Below, in pieces: positions 47,401 through 58,780 of a stretch of DNA of 64,000 nucleotides. The stretch lies in the NCBI RefSeq assembly GCF_047675955.1, contig NC_132912.1, positions 15,722,500 through 15,786,499 of the forward strand, in the 5' to 3' direction. A program made the position numbers and the translations under genes. A model generated the notes under the pieces. The model saw only the letters and a program-made list of their open reading frames with translations, ran no database searches and was not told the DNA's origin. How positions within the stretch are numbered: position 1 is the stretch's first letter; the number at the start of each line of letters is the position of its first letter. Origin of the DNA: Chlorocebus sabaeus (lineage: Eukaryota; Chordata; Mammalia; Primates; Cercopithecidae).

Positions 47401-47754
47401 TGCCTTTAAATACCTTGAAGAAGACATAATGAAAGGACAAGTCCGTTATGAATTAGTTTTTACCTAAAAGAAAAATGTTCTTTCAAAGGAAAAAATAAAA
47501 ACCTGATTATCTTCAACCCGAACTGCAAAACTTTGTTTATGATTTTCTGCTTTGTATACCTAAACACAAAATTATGAAAGGATCTGTGACAATTACTAGA
47601 GGTGACCATATTTCATTTACTCTTAATTATTTGTGAATTAAACCACTTGTGTTAGTGAAATGCAGTCAGTGTTCACATGAAACAAGATGGAAAATGGTAA
47701 ATACTGATTGATGATTGACTCATTCAATAAATATTACCAGTTAAGTAAAAGTTC

Positions 47755-47950
47755 TCATTTATTGCCCTGCATCTAAGTATTTCTCATGCATTTGCTCACG
47801 CAATCTTCAGAACATTATTTTTAGTTAGCATTAGTGTTATTTAAAGATGAGCAAATAAGAACCAGAGAGGTTGTCATATCCTAAAGAATACAGAGTCTGT
47901 GAAGTCAGAACTTGAACCTATGTGGATCTTGACTCCAAAGATTCTACTTA
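47755..47950 (+). repeat. MIR SINE (diverged)
   Basis: CATTTGCTCACGCAATC, AAAGATGAGCAAATAAG, AACCAGAGAGGTTGTC and GAACTTGAACCTATG follow the MIR core. Confidence 0.7.
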
Positions 47951-48109
47951 TTTCTGTCAGGCTGTTTCCCATATGAATCTATTATGAGCAACACATGGTC
48001 TAGTCTTTGTAAAGGAGATAAATAAGAACAATACATAACAATACATAGATTTGCCTTCAAGGAGGTAGACATGAAGAGAAGTGATATATATGATACCATT
48101 TTTCCTTAC

Positions 48110-48540
48110 TCTCATCTCAATCAAATCCACATAGGCAGCCAGTGTGATTTGTTCTCTTTTTTTCTTTTAGATTACAAGCATAATTGGATTATATTTACTC
48201 CTCAGCTGAAACCTTTCATGTCTTCTCCCCTGCATGTTGAATAGATCCCAGAATCGTTTCCATGACCCATAAAACCGGATATAATCTGAGCCCAGACCTT
48301 TCTTGAAGCCAATCTCGTTTCACTATTAAAGTCTGGCAGTCAAACTGAGGTCCTTGAACACCCCCATTTTCTACACACCTTAGAATATAGAAATTGGCCT
48401 ATGTCTGTCTGAACCCCCGCCCTCATCATCCCAGGCTCTATTCAAATGTTTTCTTAACACCAAAGCTTTCCTTACTCTATGTTTAGAATTTTATCCTAGC
48501 ACTTATCATAATTGAATTAGGTATTCTGTGTTAATTATTT
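48110..48540 (+). repeat. LINE-2-like remnant
   Basis: CCTCAGCTGAAACCTTTCATG, CCCAGGCTCTATTCAAATG, ACACCAAAGCTTTCCTTAC and ATCCTAGCACTTATCATAATTG resemble the L2 3' part. Diverged. Confidence 0.5.
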
Positions 48541-49073
48541 CATGTCCTTCAGCCCCAGTAGACAACAGTCACAGCAAAGTAGAGAAGGCAGGACAGAAGG
48601 GATATATAGGAGATAGGGATTCGTTTGTTTTGTTATTTGGGTATGTTCAAAGAGGAAAAAGGAAGTAAGGTTGGGGTGTTGGATTGGAGTTGGCTGGGGA
48701 GAGTAATTTTGGACATGTCCTATATGAGAGGCACTAGAAATGAAAGTTAAAAAGGGATCTTAATTTCACAAATTTGATCTGTCACTAACAGCATGGCTTT
48801 TAATCATCTGTATTGTTCATTCATAACATGAGACTATGGCCCTAATATTTTATTGCTTAACTAGATTTTATACAGTTGATATTCTTATGAAATTATTTGA
48901 GACTTAAAATGCTGTACCGAAGTATTTTTTTCTGCAAAATATTATAGGCTCTCTGGGATTCCATTAACGTACTTTTTGTATGGCAAATAAAATCACATTG
49001 ATAGAAAAACTTTTTGTCATTTTACCATTTCCCCATGCTTTATAAGTGATTTAAACTCAACTGTGTCTTTTAC
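48541..49073. other. Intron sequence before exon D's donor side
   Basis: No repeat or exon recognised. Confidence 0.4.
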
Positions 49074-49118
49074 CTTGCTGAGAATCCCCTGTAAACTCCC
49101 CAGCAGCAACTGAGTATC
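49074..49118 (-). CDS. ITGA8: ITGA8 exon D (blade 4 FG-GAP start), 45 nt
   Basis: Encodes the end of a Gly codon, 14 residues YSVAAGEFTGDSQQ and the first base of a Glu codon. The acceptor ends aaaacag and the donor is gtaaaa. It carries the first half of the blade 4 metal-loop equivalent, GEFTGDSQQE; in alphaV the same place is a canonical DxNxDGxxD loop. The loop is split by the 5,040-bp intron before exon E. The sequence departs from a strict calcium-loop consensus, as alpha5 also does. Confidence 0.95.
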
Positions 49119-50078
49119 CTGTTTTAAAGAAAAGAAACAAACTCATCACACTTATGACTTAACCAAATTAGTTACATCTAGAAAAAGGTGAAAGGGCTAC
49201 CATCATACTGCTTTATTTAGAAATCTCTACAAATATTATAAAGATTAAAGATTCTATAAAGGAAAAATTAATCACACTGAAAGGAACACTTTTATACTAA
49301 ATCCTGAATGCATAATAGATTATCTACTACTTAAGTAGTAGCATAGAAAAAAAAAAAAGAGATTCTGAGGTCAATTTTTAAAAGCATGGACACTTCATAC
49401 TCCACCTTGAGTGTAAATGGTGGCTGTTGCGTTTTAAGAGCTGCCGATTGAAAGTAATCAGACAGAATACTCTAAAAGATTTCCTTTGGGCTCAGGTTTT
49501 GCTATTTCTGGTCACCAGCAAGACCTACTTCCTAATACCTCTCATGATGACCACAATTTCATTTAGCTCTAAAGTGAGGTGCTGGCTACATTGACAAAAC
49601 ATAGCTACATTTCTTTTTCAAATTCATCAAGCAATCAAAAGGCCACTAGGATACCAAAGGTGGGAAACAGTAGTGGTAAAATGACATTGTGTGGTTTGTA
49701 CATAATACAATTCGAGAATATTTCAGCAACTCAAACTTCTTTTGTGCGGCTCTGTTAACTAGAGAAGGCTGCTGTCATGCTGTCCCTGTCACACCGGTAG
49801 CAGCCCTGCTAATACGTAGTGTCTACTACTGGTGAAATAGTTCACGTGGAAGAGACTGCTATGGAGCCAAGAAAATAGCTGCTCAAATTATGTATTACAC
49901 ATTGTGGCTGGAAAAAATAGCAGTATTAAAAAGAAAAGAAAAATCGAGTCTACTCTAATAAAAGAACACTCGTATAAGATGCCAAATAACATCGGAAAAG
50001 TCAGGGATAAAACTTGCATCTGCATTTACTATGCTTGTCTTTTGAAAAACCACAAATGTCTTGGGCAATGGGTCTTAC

Positions 50079-50204
50079 CAAGGTAACTGTCATCATAGGA
50101 AGCTGGAGCCACTTCTGTCTGCTTTTCTCCTGCCAGTTTTCTGAGGATATCCTTGAATGAGTAATTTGCAATGATATCTGCAACACTGGCAGTGATCACT
50201 TGCC
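50079..50204 (-). CDS. ITGA8: ITGA8 exon C (blade 3 to 4 linker), 126 nt
   Basis: The exon completes a Gly codon and then encodes 41 residues beginning QVITASVADIIANY and ending PASYDDSYL, followed by one base of the next Gly codon. The acceptor ends aacacag and the donor is gtaaga. It contains an N-glycosylation sequon NYS and the acidic DDSYLG stretch that starts blade 4 in RGD-binding alpha chains. Alpha-8 identity is clear from DILRKLAGEKQTEVAPA, which differs from alphaV and alpha5. Confidence 0.96.
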
Positions 50205-50512
50205 CTGTGTTTAAACAAATTAATACGTTAACTGAATGAATGCAAGAGGCAGGCCCTCCCTGGGCAAACACATATTCCCTTGAAAGCTATGGTGGAATTG
50301 CTTGCTTTTTTGATGATGAATTTTCCTGCCTGCCACTCGAACTCCAAGGCAGAGTTAGTTGCAGCTGGGTAGAACTTTCCATTCTGACCGAAGACCCGAG
50401 ATGAACTACAATATTTTGTTGGTCTTCCTGCTGCTTTCAACATACACATTCCACCTCCAAATAATAAAAATATCTAAGAGTGGAGGCCAAATTTGCAGGC
50501 CAAATTTATGTG

Positions 50513-50517
<5 letters not shown>

Positions 50518-50557
<40 letters not shown>

Positions 50558-50842
50558 CGAGGAGACAGAGTCTCGCCCTGTCGCCTGGGCTGGAGTGCAG
50601 TGGCGCGATCTCAGCTCACTGCAACCTCCACCTCCTGGGTTCAAGTGATTATCCTGCCTCAGCCTCCTGAGTAGCTGGGACTATAGGCACCTGCCCCCAC
50701 GCACGGCTAATTTTTTGTATTTATAGTAGAGACGGGGTTTCACTATATTGGCAAGGCTGGTCTCAAACTCCTGACTTCGTGATCTGCCCGCCTCAGCCTC
50801 ACAAAGTGCTGGGATTACAGGTGTGAGCCACAGCGCCCAGCC
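50518..50842 (-). mobile_element. Alu with long T tract
   Basis: T-rich tail of about 38, GACAGAGTCTCGCCCTG, both arms near consensus, ending GCCACAGCGCCCAGCC. Lies about 310 bp from the exon C acceptor. Confidence 0.95.
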
Positions 50843-52075
50843 ATGATGTAATTTTTATTCTGGAATATTTCAGCTGGAAGGAAGGTTTGAGATCATTTAG
50901 TCCAATATAGCTTCTTCTAGGTGGAGAAACTGAGGCCCAAAGAGCTAGAGTGCATTCTCTAAGGTCATACGGTTTTGGGGCATTATAACCAATGTTTCCT
51001 TTGGCATTCTAATAAAACTTTTGGTATTGTTGCAAAGTATAGATATTGTGTTCAATCTAAATCACATATCGGATTAATAGATGATAAAATATATCAGCTA
51101 AGTTAAACGAAGGAATTACAAAATCTTTCAGCCATCTGCTTTTCTTGCTAAAATATATAGAGAGCATAAAATTACAACAATGGGAAGCAGCTAGGTCCAA
51201 TGAGATCCAAAATTCAGCAAAAGAGAAATCCATGGGCACCAACATTGATATGATAAGAACTTTGGCTAATCTCTCTCAAAAGTCACTCTCAGAAGTCTTG
51301 AAATATGGCATTGGGGTAGACAAGTATCTAAAAGACAGCCAGAAATTTCCGCTGCAATTTCTATGCATTCCCATGTTTACCATGGACATCTAAGGCAAAA
51401 GTGTGAGATCATGTTCTTTGGGAGAAAGCTGAAGAAATGCTTTCAAAAGACTATCATTTAACATCAATTTGAAAGCCAAATTAGTCTTTGGGATTTCACA
51501 CATAATTCCCACAGTCTTTCTGTTGGAGGTCCACAAAAGAATAAAACTGTCAAACCAGATCATAAATATTGCCAAGTGACTGGGACTGAAATGACTATTC
51601 TGCTATTAAGACAATGGTATTTACACATGAGTTTCTGAACACTGTAGAATTTGCCAATTGTCTCTGGGTTAGAGCTAAAGATTCTCTTTCCTCCATCCCA
51701 CATACACACTGTCTTTGCTGTTTCCTTTAATTGTGTCTATAAACATTATCATCTTAAACCTGAATAAAATTTTAAATTCTATGTCTCAAACATGTGTTTC
51801 TATATGCAATTGCTATGGCAAATTTTTAACAAATCATTTGTCTCAGACATTTTTTCAGTTTAAGGAAAAGAATAGATTATGTGAAATAAACCAAGTGAAT
51901 TAGAAAACCTTCCATAAAAGTAATTTTCATCTTGTAGCCATCTGTTGTGCAAAATATATAGTTTTACAGTTTGCAAAGTAATTTTTAAATACCAAAATGT
52001 TAATGATTTGATGTTTATAATTGTATATGCATGAATTGAGCTTAACATTGTTTATATACAATTTTATCATAAATC
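50843..52075. other. Intron sequence, first copy of a duplicated segment
   Basis: Possible MIR trace at 50900-50975 (GGTGGAGAAACTGAGGCCC). The segment 51757-51890 recurs at 53258-53393. No exon recognised. Confidence 0.55.
51757..51890 (+). repeat. Duplicated segment, copy 1
   Basis: AACCTGAATAAAATTTTAAAT, then TCTATGTCTC, TTGCTATGG, AAATTTTTAACAAATC and TTATGTGAAAT are shared in the same order with 53258-53393. Confidence 0.85.
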
Positions 52076-52371
52076 GGCTGGGCGCGGTAGCTCACACCTG
52101 TAATCCCAGAACTTTGGGAGGCCGAGGTGGGCAGATCATGAGGTCAGGAGTTTGAGACCAGCCTGACCAATATGGTGAACCCCTGTCTCTACTAAAAATA
52201 CAAAAATTAGCCAGGTGTGGCATGCACCTGTAGTCCCAGCTACTCAGGAGGCTGAGGCAGGAGAATCGCTTAAACCTGGGAGGTAGAGGTTGCAGTGAGC
52301 CCAGATCGCACCACTGCACTCCAACCTGGGCGACAAAGTGAGACTTGTCACCAAAAAAAAAAAAAAAAAAA
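52076..52371 (+). mobile_element. Alu
   Basis: GGCTGGGCGCGGTAGCTCACACC start, both arms, A19 tail. Confidence 0.95.
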
Positions 52372-53257
52372 ATATCATAAATCTATCTCTCCTGGATCTT
52401 TCTCAATGACTTTTAAACATGATCAAGTTTCTTCCATTAAAAAAATTCCTCCCCCAACTATTAATCTCAGATTCTACTCTATCCTAAACTTTACAGCCCA
52501 AATTACAGAATCTTCTCGGTATTCTCTCTTTAGGCCTCCCATCTATGCCCGTGGCCTCAGTTAAAATCAGTATGCAAGTGATGAAAATTTATATTTCACT
52601 TTAGATGTCTTCTCAGCTTAAGCCCTAAATACTTATGTGAAACCCTTTAGGCATTTCAAACATTTTCATACCCTCAGAACAAAAAGTAAACTCATCTTCT
52701 TCCCTCTCCATCCCGCTCCAAACCTGTCCTCTTCCAGTGTTCTCTCTCTCAGTGAATGGCACCCACCTACAGCCATTCAGTAGCAGGCGTCAGAAACATT
52801 CCCTCACCACCTCTCTTCCCTTACCGCCATATATCCAACCCATCATTTAGGCTGCTTCTTTTGCCTCCAAAGTATTTCTCAAATTTCTCTTCTTTTTCAG
52901 TCTGTACCATCATCGCTCTAAGAAACAGACGTCTTTACCTGAAATTTATACAGCTTGTTTACCCGATAAACTTAAAAGTAGTTTATATCCTTGTAACTAC
53001 TTTGCTGATAGTTCACCTTGGCCAACTTTCAATCTATTTTCTGTGACGCAGCCAGAATGATCTTTTCAAAACATAAATTCAATTGTAGCACTCCATGCTT
53101 AAACTAATTTCATAGTTTGTCACTATACTCAGGACAAACAACACCTTCTTACTCTAGCCTAAGCCATCTATTTAAACTCTTAAAATCTCCCAGTGGTTTC
53201 CCATAGTTTGTAGAATGAAGGCAAAATAGCTTAGCATGGACTGCAAGCCTGCAATGT
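52372..53257. other. Intron sequence with L2-like character
   Basis: Pyrimidine-rich phrases such as CCCTAAATACTTATGTG and CTCCCAGTGGTTTCCCATAG suggest an old LINE2, but the assignment is weak. No exon. Confidence 0.4.
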
Positions 53258-53393
53258 GAAACCTGAATAAAATTTTAAATTTCTATGTCTCAGACAAAAC
53301 GCTTCTATGTGCCGTTGCTATGGAAAATTTTCAGCAAATCCTTTGTATCCAACGTTTTTTCAACTTAAAGAATGGATGATGTGAAATTAACAT
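53258..53393 (+). repeat. Duplicated segment, copy 2
   Basis: Same order of motifs as 51757-51890, diverged at perhaps one base in six by eye. Its 3' end forms the left arm of the hairpin at 53367-53434. Confidence 0.85.
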
Positions 53394-53434
53394 CTATTAA
53401 CATTATTATGTTAATGTCACATCATCCATTCTTT
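53367..53434. repeat. 27-bp fold-back inverted repeat with 14-nt loop
   Basis: Left arm 53367-53393 (includes GAATGGATGATGTG) pairs with right arm 53408-53434 (includes CACATCATCCATTC) with one mismatch at 53385; loop 53394-53407. Confidence 0.95.
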
Positions 53435-53930
53435 TGTGAAATTAGGGACTCCATACCACCCAAGCACTTCTTCCCTCACTCTCTTAACTCTGGTCACCTT
53501 GACTTTCCTCTGTTCTCACCTGCACTGCCCTCCTGCCTCCCACAGAATATCCTCTCTTCACCTAGGTAACTGGTCCCTCCTCTCTTCACCTAGGTAACTC
53601 CTACGTAAGGTCCAGATCTCAGTTCAGGGTTGCTTGCTTTCCAAGTTCGTTAACCTTTGCACTGCCTCTGACCTATGCAGCACCTTAGCAAGAATTAGAA
53701 GATGTCATTTCCTCTGGGCAGATGCTGTCTGCACCTGGGTTCATGGCCTGTAAGCAGAGCACAGGTTGTATTCCAGCTCCCTGTCAGCCAGTGGTCAGAG
53801 GACAAAACACACCTATCCACAGCCACCCTGGAGAAGCCTCCTAATTTCTCCCGGCCCCATCACCAAATGCCTTTGCTTTGGAGTGTGTATCACAGTTGGG
53901 GGTTCTCGGGTACCCCTGTGAGTGTTTGAT
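53435..53930. other. Intron sequence with a local tandem duplication
   Basis: CTCTCTTCACCTAGGTAACT occurs twice (about 53552 and 53580). No exon recognised. Confidence 0.6.
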
Positions 53931-54060
53931 TAATGCCTGTTATTCTCTAGATATTAACCTCCATGACAGTAAGAACAATGTGTTTTTACTCATTAATGTA
54001 TCCCCAGCATCTACCACAGAGCTTGGCAGAGCCTCAACACATTCTTGATGGAGAAATGAA
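53931..54060 (+). repeat. LINE-2 3' end
   Basis: CCTCCATGACAGTAAGAAC, AATGTATCCCCAGCATC and ACAGAGCTTGGCAGAG match the L2 terminus. Confidence 0.75.
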
Positions 54061-54110
54061 TTGTTAAGTTGCAAGAGTATTTAAAAATATCATTTACATT
54101 ACAGAGTACA

Positions 54111-54412
54111 GGCTGGGCACAGTGGTTTACGCCTGTAATCCTAGCACTTTGGGAGGCCAAGGCAGGTGGATCACCTGAGGTCAAGAGTTTGAGACTAGCC
54201 TGACCAAGGTGAAACCCCATCTCTACTAAAAATCAAAAATTAGCTGGGCATGGTGGCGTGCACCTGTATTTCCAGCTACTCAGGAGGCTGAGGCAGGAGA
54301 ATTGCCTGAACCTGGTAGGTGGAGGTTGCAGTGAGTCAAGATCATGCTGTTGCACTCCATCCTGGGCAACAAGAGCAAAACTCTGTCTCAGAAAAAACAA
54401 AAACAAAACAAA
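54111..54412 (+). mobile_element. Alu
   Basis: GGCTGGGCACAGTGGTTTACG start, both arms, tail AAAAAACAAAAACAAAAC. Confidence 0.95.
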
Positions 54413-54417
54413 TGAGA

Positions 54418-54812
54418 GTACAAATCGAAACGATGCTTTTGTTCTTACTCATACATGGAAGCTAAAAAAGTTGATTTCATTGAAGTAGAATATGGAAAAG
54501 TGGTTCCTAGAGGAAAGGATGAATAGAGATTCAGGTATAGCCAGAGATGAGTTAACGGACACAAAAGTACAGCCTGGTAGGGGGAATAAATTCTAATGTT
54601 CTATAGCATTAAGGTGACTACAGTTAACAGCAATTTACTGCATATTTTCAAATAGCTAGAAGAGATTTAAAATGTTCCTAACACAAATGATCAATGTTTG
54701 AGGTGATGGTTATTCTAATTACCCTGATTTGATCATTACACATCATATACATGTATGAAAATATCACATGTTCCCCATAAACATGTACAATTGTCAATTA
54801 AAATAAAATACT
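54418..54812 (+). mobile_element. L1M (L1MA-like) 3' end
   Basis: TTCTTACTCATACATGGAAGC, GGTGACTACAGTTAACAGC, TAGCTAGAAGAGATTT, CCCTGATTTGATCATTACAC and AAATATCACATGTTCCCC run to a terminal TCAATTAAAATAAAA. Colinear, 3' end complete. Adjacent to the preceding Alu. Confidence 0.9.
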
Positions 54813-54966
54813 AAAAGCAAAAACAACAAATAATGCTTCATTTGAGAAACTACAAATAAGGATATAAAATTAAGGTAACAGAAAGTAAACATTTAACATT
54901 ACTTCTGGGTCTATCCTTCTGTTAGTAACAGTAAATGTGCTTTTCTGCTCTGCCAACAGAACGTAC

Positions 54967-55012
54967 CTTGCCAGTAGAAACTCCCAGGACCTCCCACAAT
55001 AAGGTCTCCATT
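54967..55012 (-). CDS. ITGA8: ITGA8 exon B (FG-GAP strand), 46 nt
   Basis: This very short exon encodes NGDLIVGGPGSFYWQ plus the first base of a Gly codon. The acceptor ends tttgtag and the donor is gtacgt. NGDLIVGGPGSFYW is the classic integrin FG-GAP core strand of blade 3; the same place in alphaV and alpha5 is very similar. The frame joins exon A (phase 0) and exon C (G|GG) without any indel. The next intron is 4,762 bp. Confidence 0.96.
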
Positions 55013-56107
55013 CTACAAAACAGAAACAGCAACAGCAACCATAATCAGAAAAGAAACACTGAACGTTTTTAAAGGGTGATAAATCATTGTTAATAAGCAT
55101 TGCTCTAACAATTTGTTACACATAAAAAGCAATTTTTAAAAGAGACCCTTCTATCTGGGGCCTGTAGTTCATTTTCCTTCCTCTTTTGTTTTCAATTATT
55201 TAGTGTATTATCACATTAAATAATTTTAATTTCACTCAACTAAGTAAGTTGAACTCTCTCCCTTGAGAGAGATAAATTCTGGTTTTTGGCATTGCCTCTG
55301 ATAAGCAAAATATCAACATGTTTAATGCTGTGCAGTCCTGCAGACATGGTCTTTTGAGGCTCAGTGATAAAAAAAATTCTGTTCCAATTTATTTCAAGGC
55401 CATAGTAATGCCTATTTTTTTCCATACATCCTCAATGCCACCTCATTCTCAGGAGAAAGAGCAAACACTCCAGACTAGCAAATATAAACATTTTCTCATG
55501 AATTTACATCCTCACCTTTCATGCCTCATATTTTTAACTCTCAGTGGAAAATATCAAAACAAAAAAGTAATGATAAAAAGTATGATAAAAGACAGTAAAT
55601 AGTTTATACATTGATGAAATTTTTCTATACTATTTTCAAAACCACAGAATCTTTTCCCTCTACATTCTTACTGAACATCTCTTTTTAATTTTGTGAAGGA
55701 TATATGAATTTTAATATTAATATTAAATGTAACTGGTCAATTGCAGTTAACAAAACAATGAATAGATTCCTGTGATCTTTTTAAGAAACATTTCTTTACT
55801 GAGTTTTTAGATTTTCATTTAAAAAATTATTGCCACAAAGGGTAAGAAGAAAGGCTGTTGCTTTCCATCATATCTACTTCTCTACTATTTAATAGGCTGC
55901 TATGTGCATAAGTTATTTACATAAAAATAAAAAGTGAACAGAAAATATTTTTAGAAAGAATTTGCCCAAACAGGCTAGGTATGTTCCTTAAGATTCTTTG
56001 TTTCTTTGGTTGTGGTGGTGGCTTTGGGGTGTGGGAGTGAGAGGCAGAGGGTAAAAAAAAAAGCAATCAGATGAAATATTAGAAGCTGCAAGACCAAAAT
56101 AATTCAC
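55013..56107. other. Intron between exons A and B
   Basis: 1,095 bp of AT-rich sequence with no recognised repeat or exon. Confidence 0.6.
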
Positions 56108-56169
56108 CTTATAAAAATCCAGACTAAATCCTGCTTGACAGTAACCCTGTCCTTCCGGATCAGCATTGC
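56108..56169 (-). CDS. ITGA8: ITGA8 exon A (late blade 3), 62 nt
   Basis: The minus strand reads an acceptor ending ctag, then a 2-nt remnant of a split Ser codon, then 20 codons NADPEGQGYCQAGFSLDFYK, then the donor gtgaat. The peptide matches integrin alpha-8 just after the CRNS motif of the third propeller blade. The Cys in GYC is expected to form one of the propeller disulfides (family knowledge). Phase in is 1, phase out is 0. The next coding exon is 1,095 bp away. Probably exon 5 by comparison with ITGAV and ITGA5; the number is inferred. Confidence 0.96.
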
Positions 56170-56684
56170 CTAGAATGATCAAAATACATAAATGTTATAA
56201 CATCATCGTTCCTGAAATATTTTTAAACAACCAATTCAGGATATTATGTTATTTCCTCTAGAACCTTCTAAATTAAAAATGATCAATATGTGTTTTATGT
56301 TTATTTTTTAAATGTATTCCAAGTAATTTATTAAACAAATTTCCATCTATTTTCTTACCCCAAATATCATTGTGATTCTCTAGTAAGATCAAAAGGAATA
56401 ACATCCCTTTTGGGTACTATATTGGGTTTTTTGACTCATGTTCATTGGAAGAAATAAAATCTCTATCTTTGACTATATTCCAAATTTCCCACGAGGCAAT
56501 AACGTGTGTCTCCTTTGCCCCCTCATGCTGAGTGAAGGCAGGTCTGTCATTCCCAACAGGTGACACCTTGAGGAAGAAGGAGCAGTGCAAGATGACCTTT
56601 GTGGATGTCATCTTCTGGGCCACCAATAAGCATTTCCATTGTTATGCTCTTTAATAGGAACTTAATTTTAAATTATCCTATTAT

Positions 56685-56990
56685 GGCCAGGCGCGGTGGC
56701 TTACACCTGTAATCCCAGCACTTTGGGAGGCCAAGGCAGGCAGATCATGAGGTCAAGAGATCGAGATCATCCTGGTCAACATGGTGAAACCCTGTCTCCA
56801 CTAAAAATATAAAAATTAGCTGGGCATGGTGGCTCATGTCTGCAGTCCCAGCTACTTGGGAGACTGAGGCAGGAAAATCGCTTGAACCCAGGAGGCGGAG
56901 GTTGCAGTGAGCAAAGATCATGTCACTGCACTCCAGCCTGGGTGACAGAGCAAGACTCCATCTCAAACAAACAAAAATAATAATAAAATA
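56685..56990 (+). mobile_element. Alu
   Basis: GGCCAGGCGCGGTGGCTTACACC start, both arms, tail AAACAAACAAAAATAATAATAAAATAAA. About 515 bp upstream of exon A in the gene. Confidence 0.95.
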
Positions 56991-58112
56991 AATTTTCCTG
57001 TTATAATAAGCTAGGTAAATTGGGAAATTGCATTTCTGGTCATAGTCTCACTGGACATTGCAATGCTAGTGTTCACAAAAGACAAAATTCTAGTAGTGGT
57101 TTATCTTGTTTTCCATCCAATATGACTCACTAACTCATTGTCCAATAGGATCTCATGGTACAGTTGTAAAGTATAGGCAGGCCAACACCATGATTTCAAG
57201 GCTATTATCAAAAGTCTGTAGGGCATTAGGACCAGGAATTTACTACTTGTAACTTGTACTTTAAAAGAGTTTCTACAACTCCTAACATGCCTAAAATAGC
57301 CAAAATGTAGTGAATTAAGTAGAGGGAATTTCAATCCTGCATAGTTAGATTTGGACATGTAAATAATGACTCCTTTCTTATCAAGGATATTCCTCAATGG
57401 AAACTGAAATAAGAGGATGGGAAAGGAAACACACATCATCACAAGAAGTACTGATGACTGGGCACGTGCCTGTTCAGAAGCTTTTTGAGATGGACCTGGC
57501 CTTTCCAGCTTCCCTTAGAATGTCTCCTGGTTTTTTCTTTCCTTTGGTCATTACTTAGCTAATTTTAGCACTGTCATCATCAATTTTTTACAGATGCTCC
57601 CTTTATTTTTAAAAACACTTTTTGACCTCATGCACTGTATTTTAACAAAATTTGTTCCTTATTTCACAACTATATTTCATGATTTATGGTCACGAGTCCT
57701 ATAAAGTTCCCTAAAAGCTCATCTCTATAATGTGGAATGTCTGAGTAGCAATTTTCTAGAAGCTCATAAGTGTAAATATTTATATGCATCCAGAAATATA
57801 TATGAATGCATGAGATATTACTCTGAACATATATGTATTCATATACATGTTCTTACATGTATTTTTCCATCCACAAGCCTTTAAAAATCCCTTTTAAATT
57901 CAACCATGACTTTTTATTTTTAAGATTGTAAATTATTCGAAAGGGAAGAAACACAACCATTCTTTGAAAGTACTGCTTTAAAACAGCAGGCTGAAAAAAA
58001 TTAAGAGAAAACATTCATTTTTTACAAAATACACTGAGAAAATAATGAGCTCCAAATGTTTATTGTAAGTGGTAATTATAATAGCGCATGAGGTTCTTTC
58101 CATGACAAAGTC
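56991..58112. other. Intron sequence without recognised genes
   Basis: AT-rich, with a TATATG-rich patch at 57775-57865. Short open frames on the minus strand show no domain. Confidence 0.45.
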
Positions 58113-58690
58113 TTTTTTTTTTTTTCCTTGTTGAATCATAATTTATGAGAGTTGAAGGAATCTTTCTTCCTGGGACTTCAGAGCATCTGTGAACTTGATA
58201 ATTACATCCTAGAGTGAACTCAGGAATCCAAGGGAGCCTGTGGATAATCTGCTACTATTTGTTGACTTCTTATCCAACAAATGGAAGGGTGTGTGTGAAC
58301 CATCTCCACCTGAATTATGAATGACCATAAGAGCCATAGGCAGGTCACCAATATGAATTAGCAGGTAATGGCTGACAATATCAGCAGTGTGGGTTTGTGG
58401 TGTAAAATTAATATGAGGTGCTTCTTTAAATTTTATTTTGAAAATAATATTACTGATGTTTCCTGTTCTGGGATACTGACCATCCATATGCTCAGGAAGA
58501 AGCTGGCTTTGTGTTAATGATCTGTGAACTTCTTGGCCACGACGGAAAGTCTGCTTCTTGGATGATCTGAGGAGGAAGAAGTACCCGTAGGAATAGGGAG
58601 ACCAGGAGGATGTGAAAACTGTGGCTATACACCAGAGAGGAAAGAATTCATGGCAATGTATTGAGCTATTCTGCAACTCAACATGTGCTC
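58113..58690 (-). pseudogene. Candidate processed retrocopy of unknown source
   Basis: Reading the minus strand, a frame is open from about 58709 (after a stop) to a TAG at 58209-58211, at least 155 codons outside any repeat I recognise. The same frame then continues for 21 more codons (DVIIKFTDALKSQEERFLQLS) to a TAA at 58143-58145. About 17 bp later comes A13 (T13 at 58113-58125 on plus), as expected for a retroposed mRNA. No domain recognised, no start Met in a good context, no clear target-site copy. It could also be chance or an unfamiliar repeat. Confidence 0.35.
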
Positions 58691-58780
58691 CATTCTATCT
58701 TTGTTGAGCTATTAGCCTACTGTGTCCGTGCAGCTTAAGATGCAAATGTACATTAATGTACGTTTTTAAAGAATGGTTCT

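Noticed and set aside
47503..47559. Exon-like segment on the minus strand (acceptor tgtttag, 57 nt open in one frame, GT donor) in the exon D-E intron
   Set aside because: The donor is weak (gttttt) and the phase does not fit: joining after exon D (phase 1) gives an early stop. The D-E junction already gives continuous integrin sequence.
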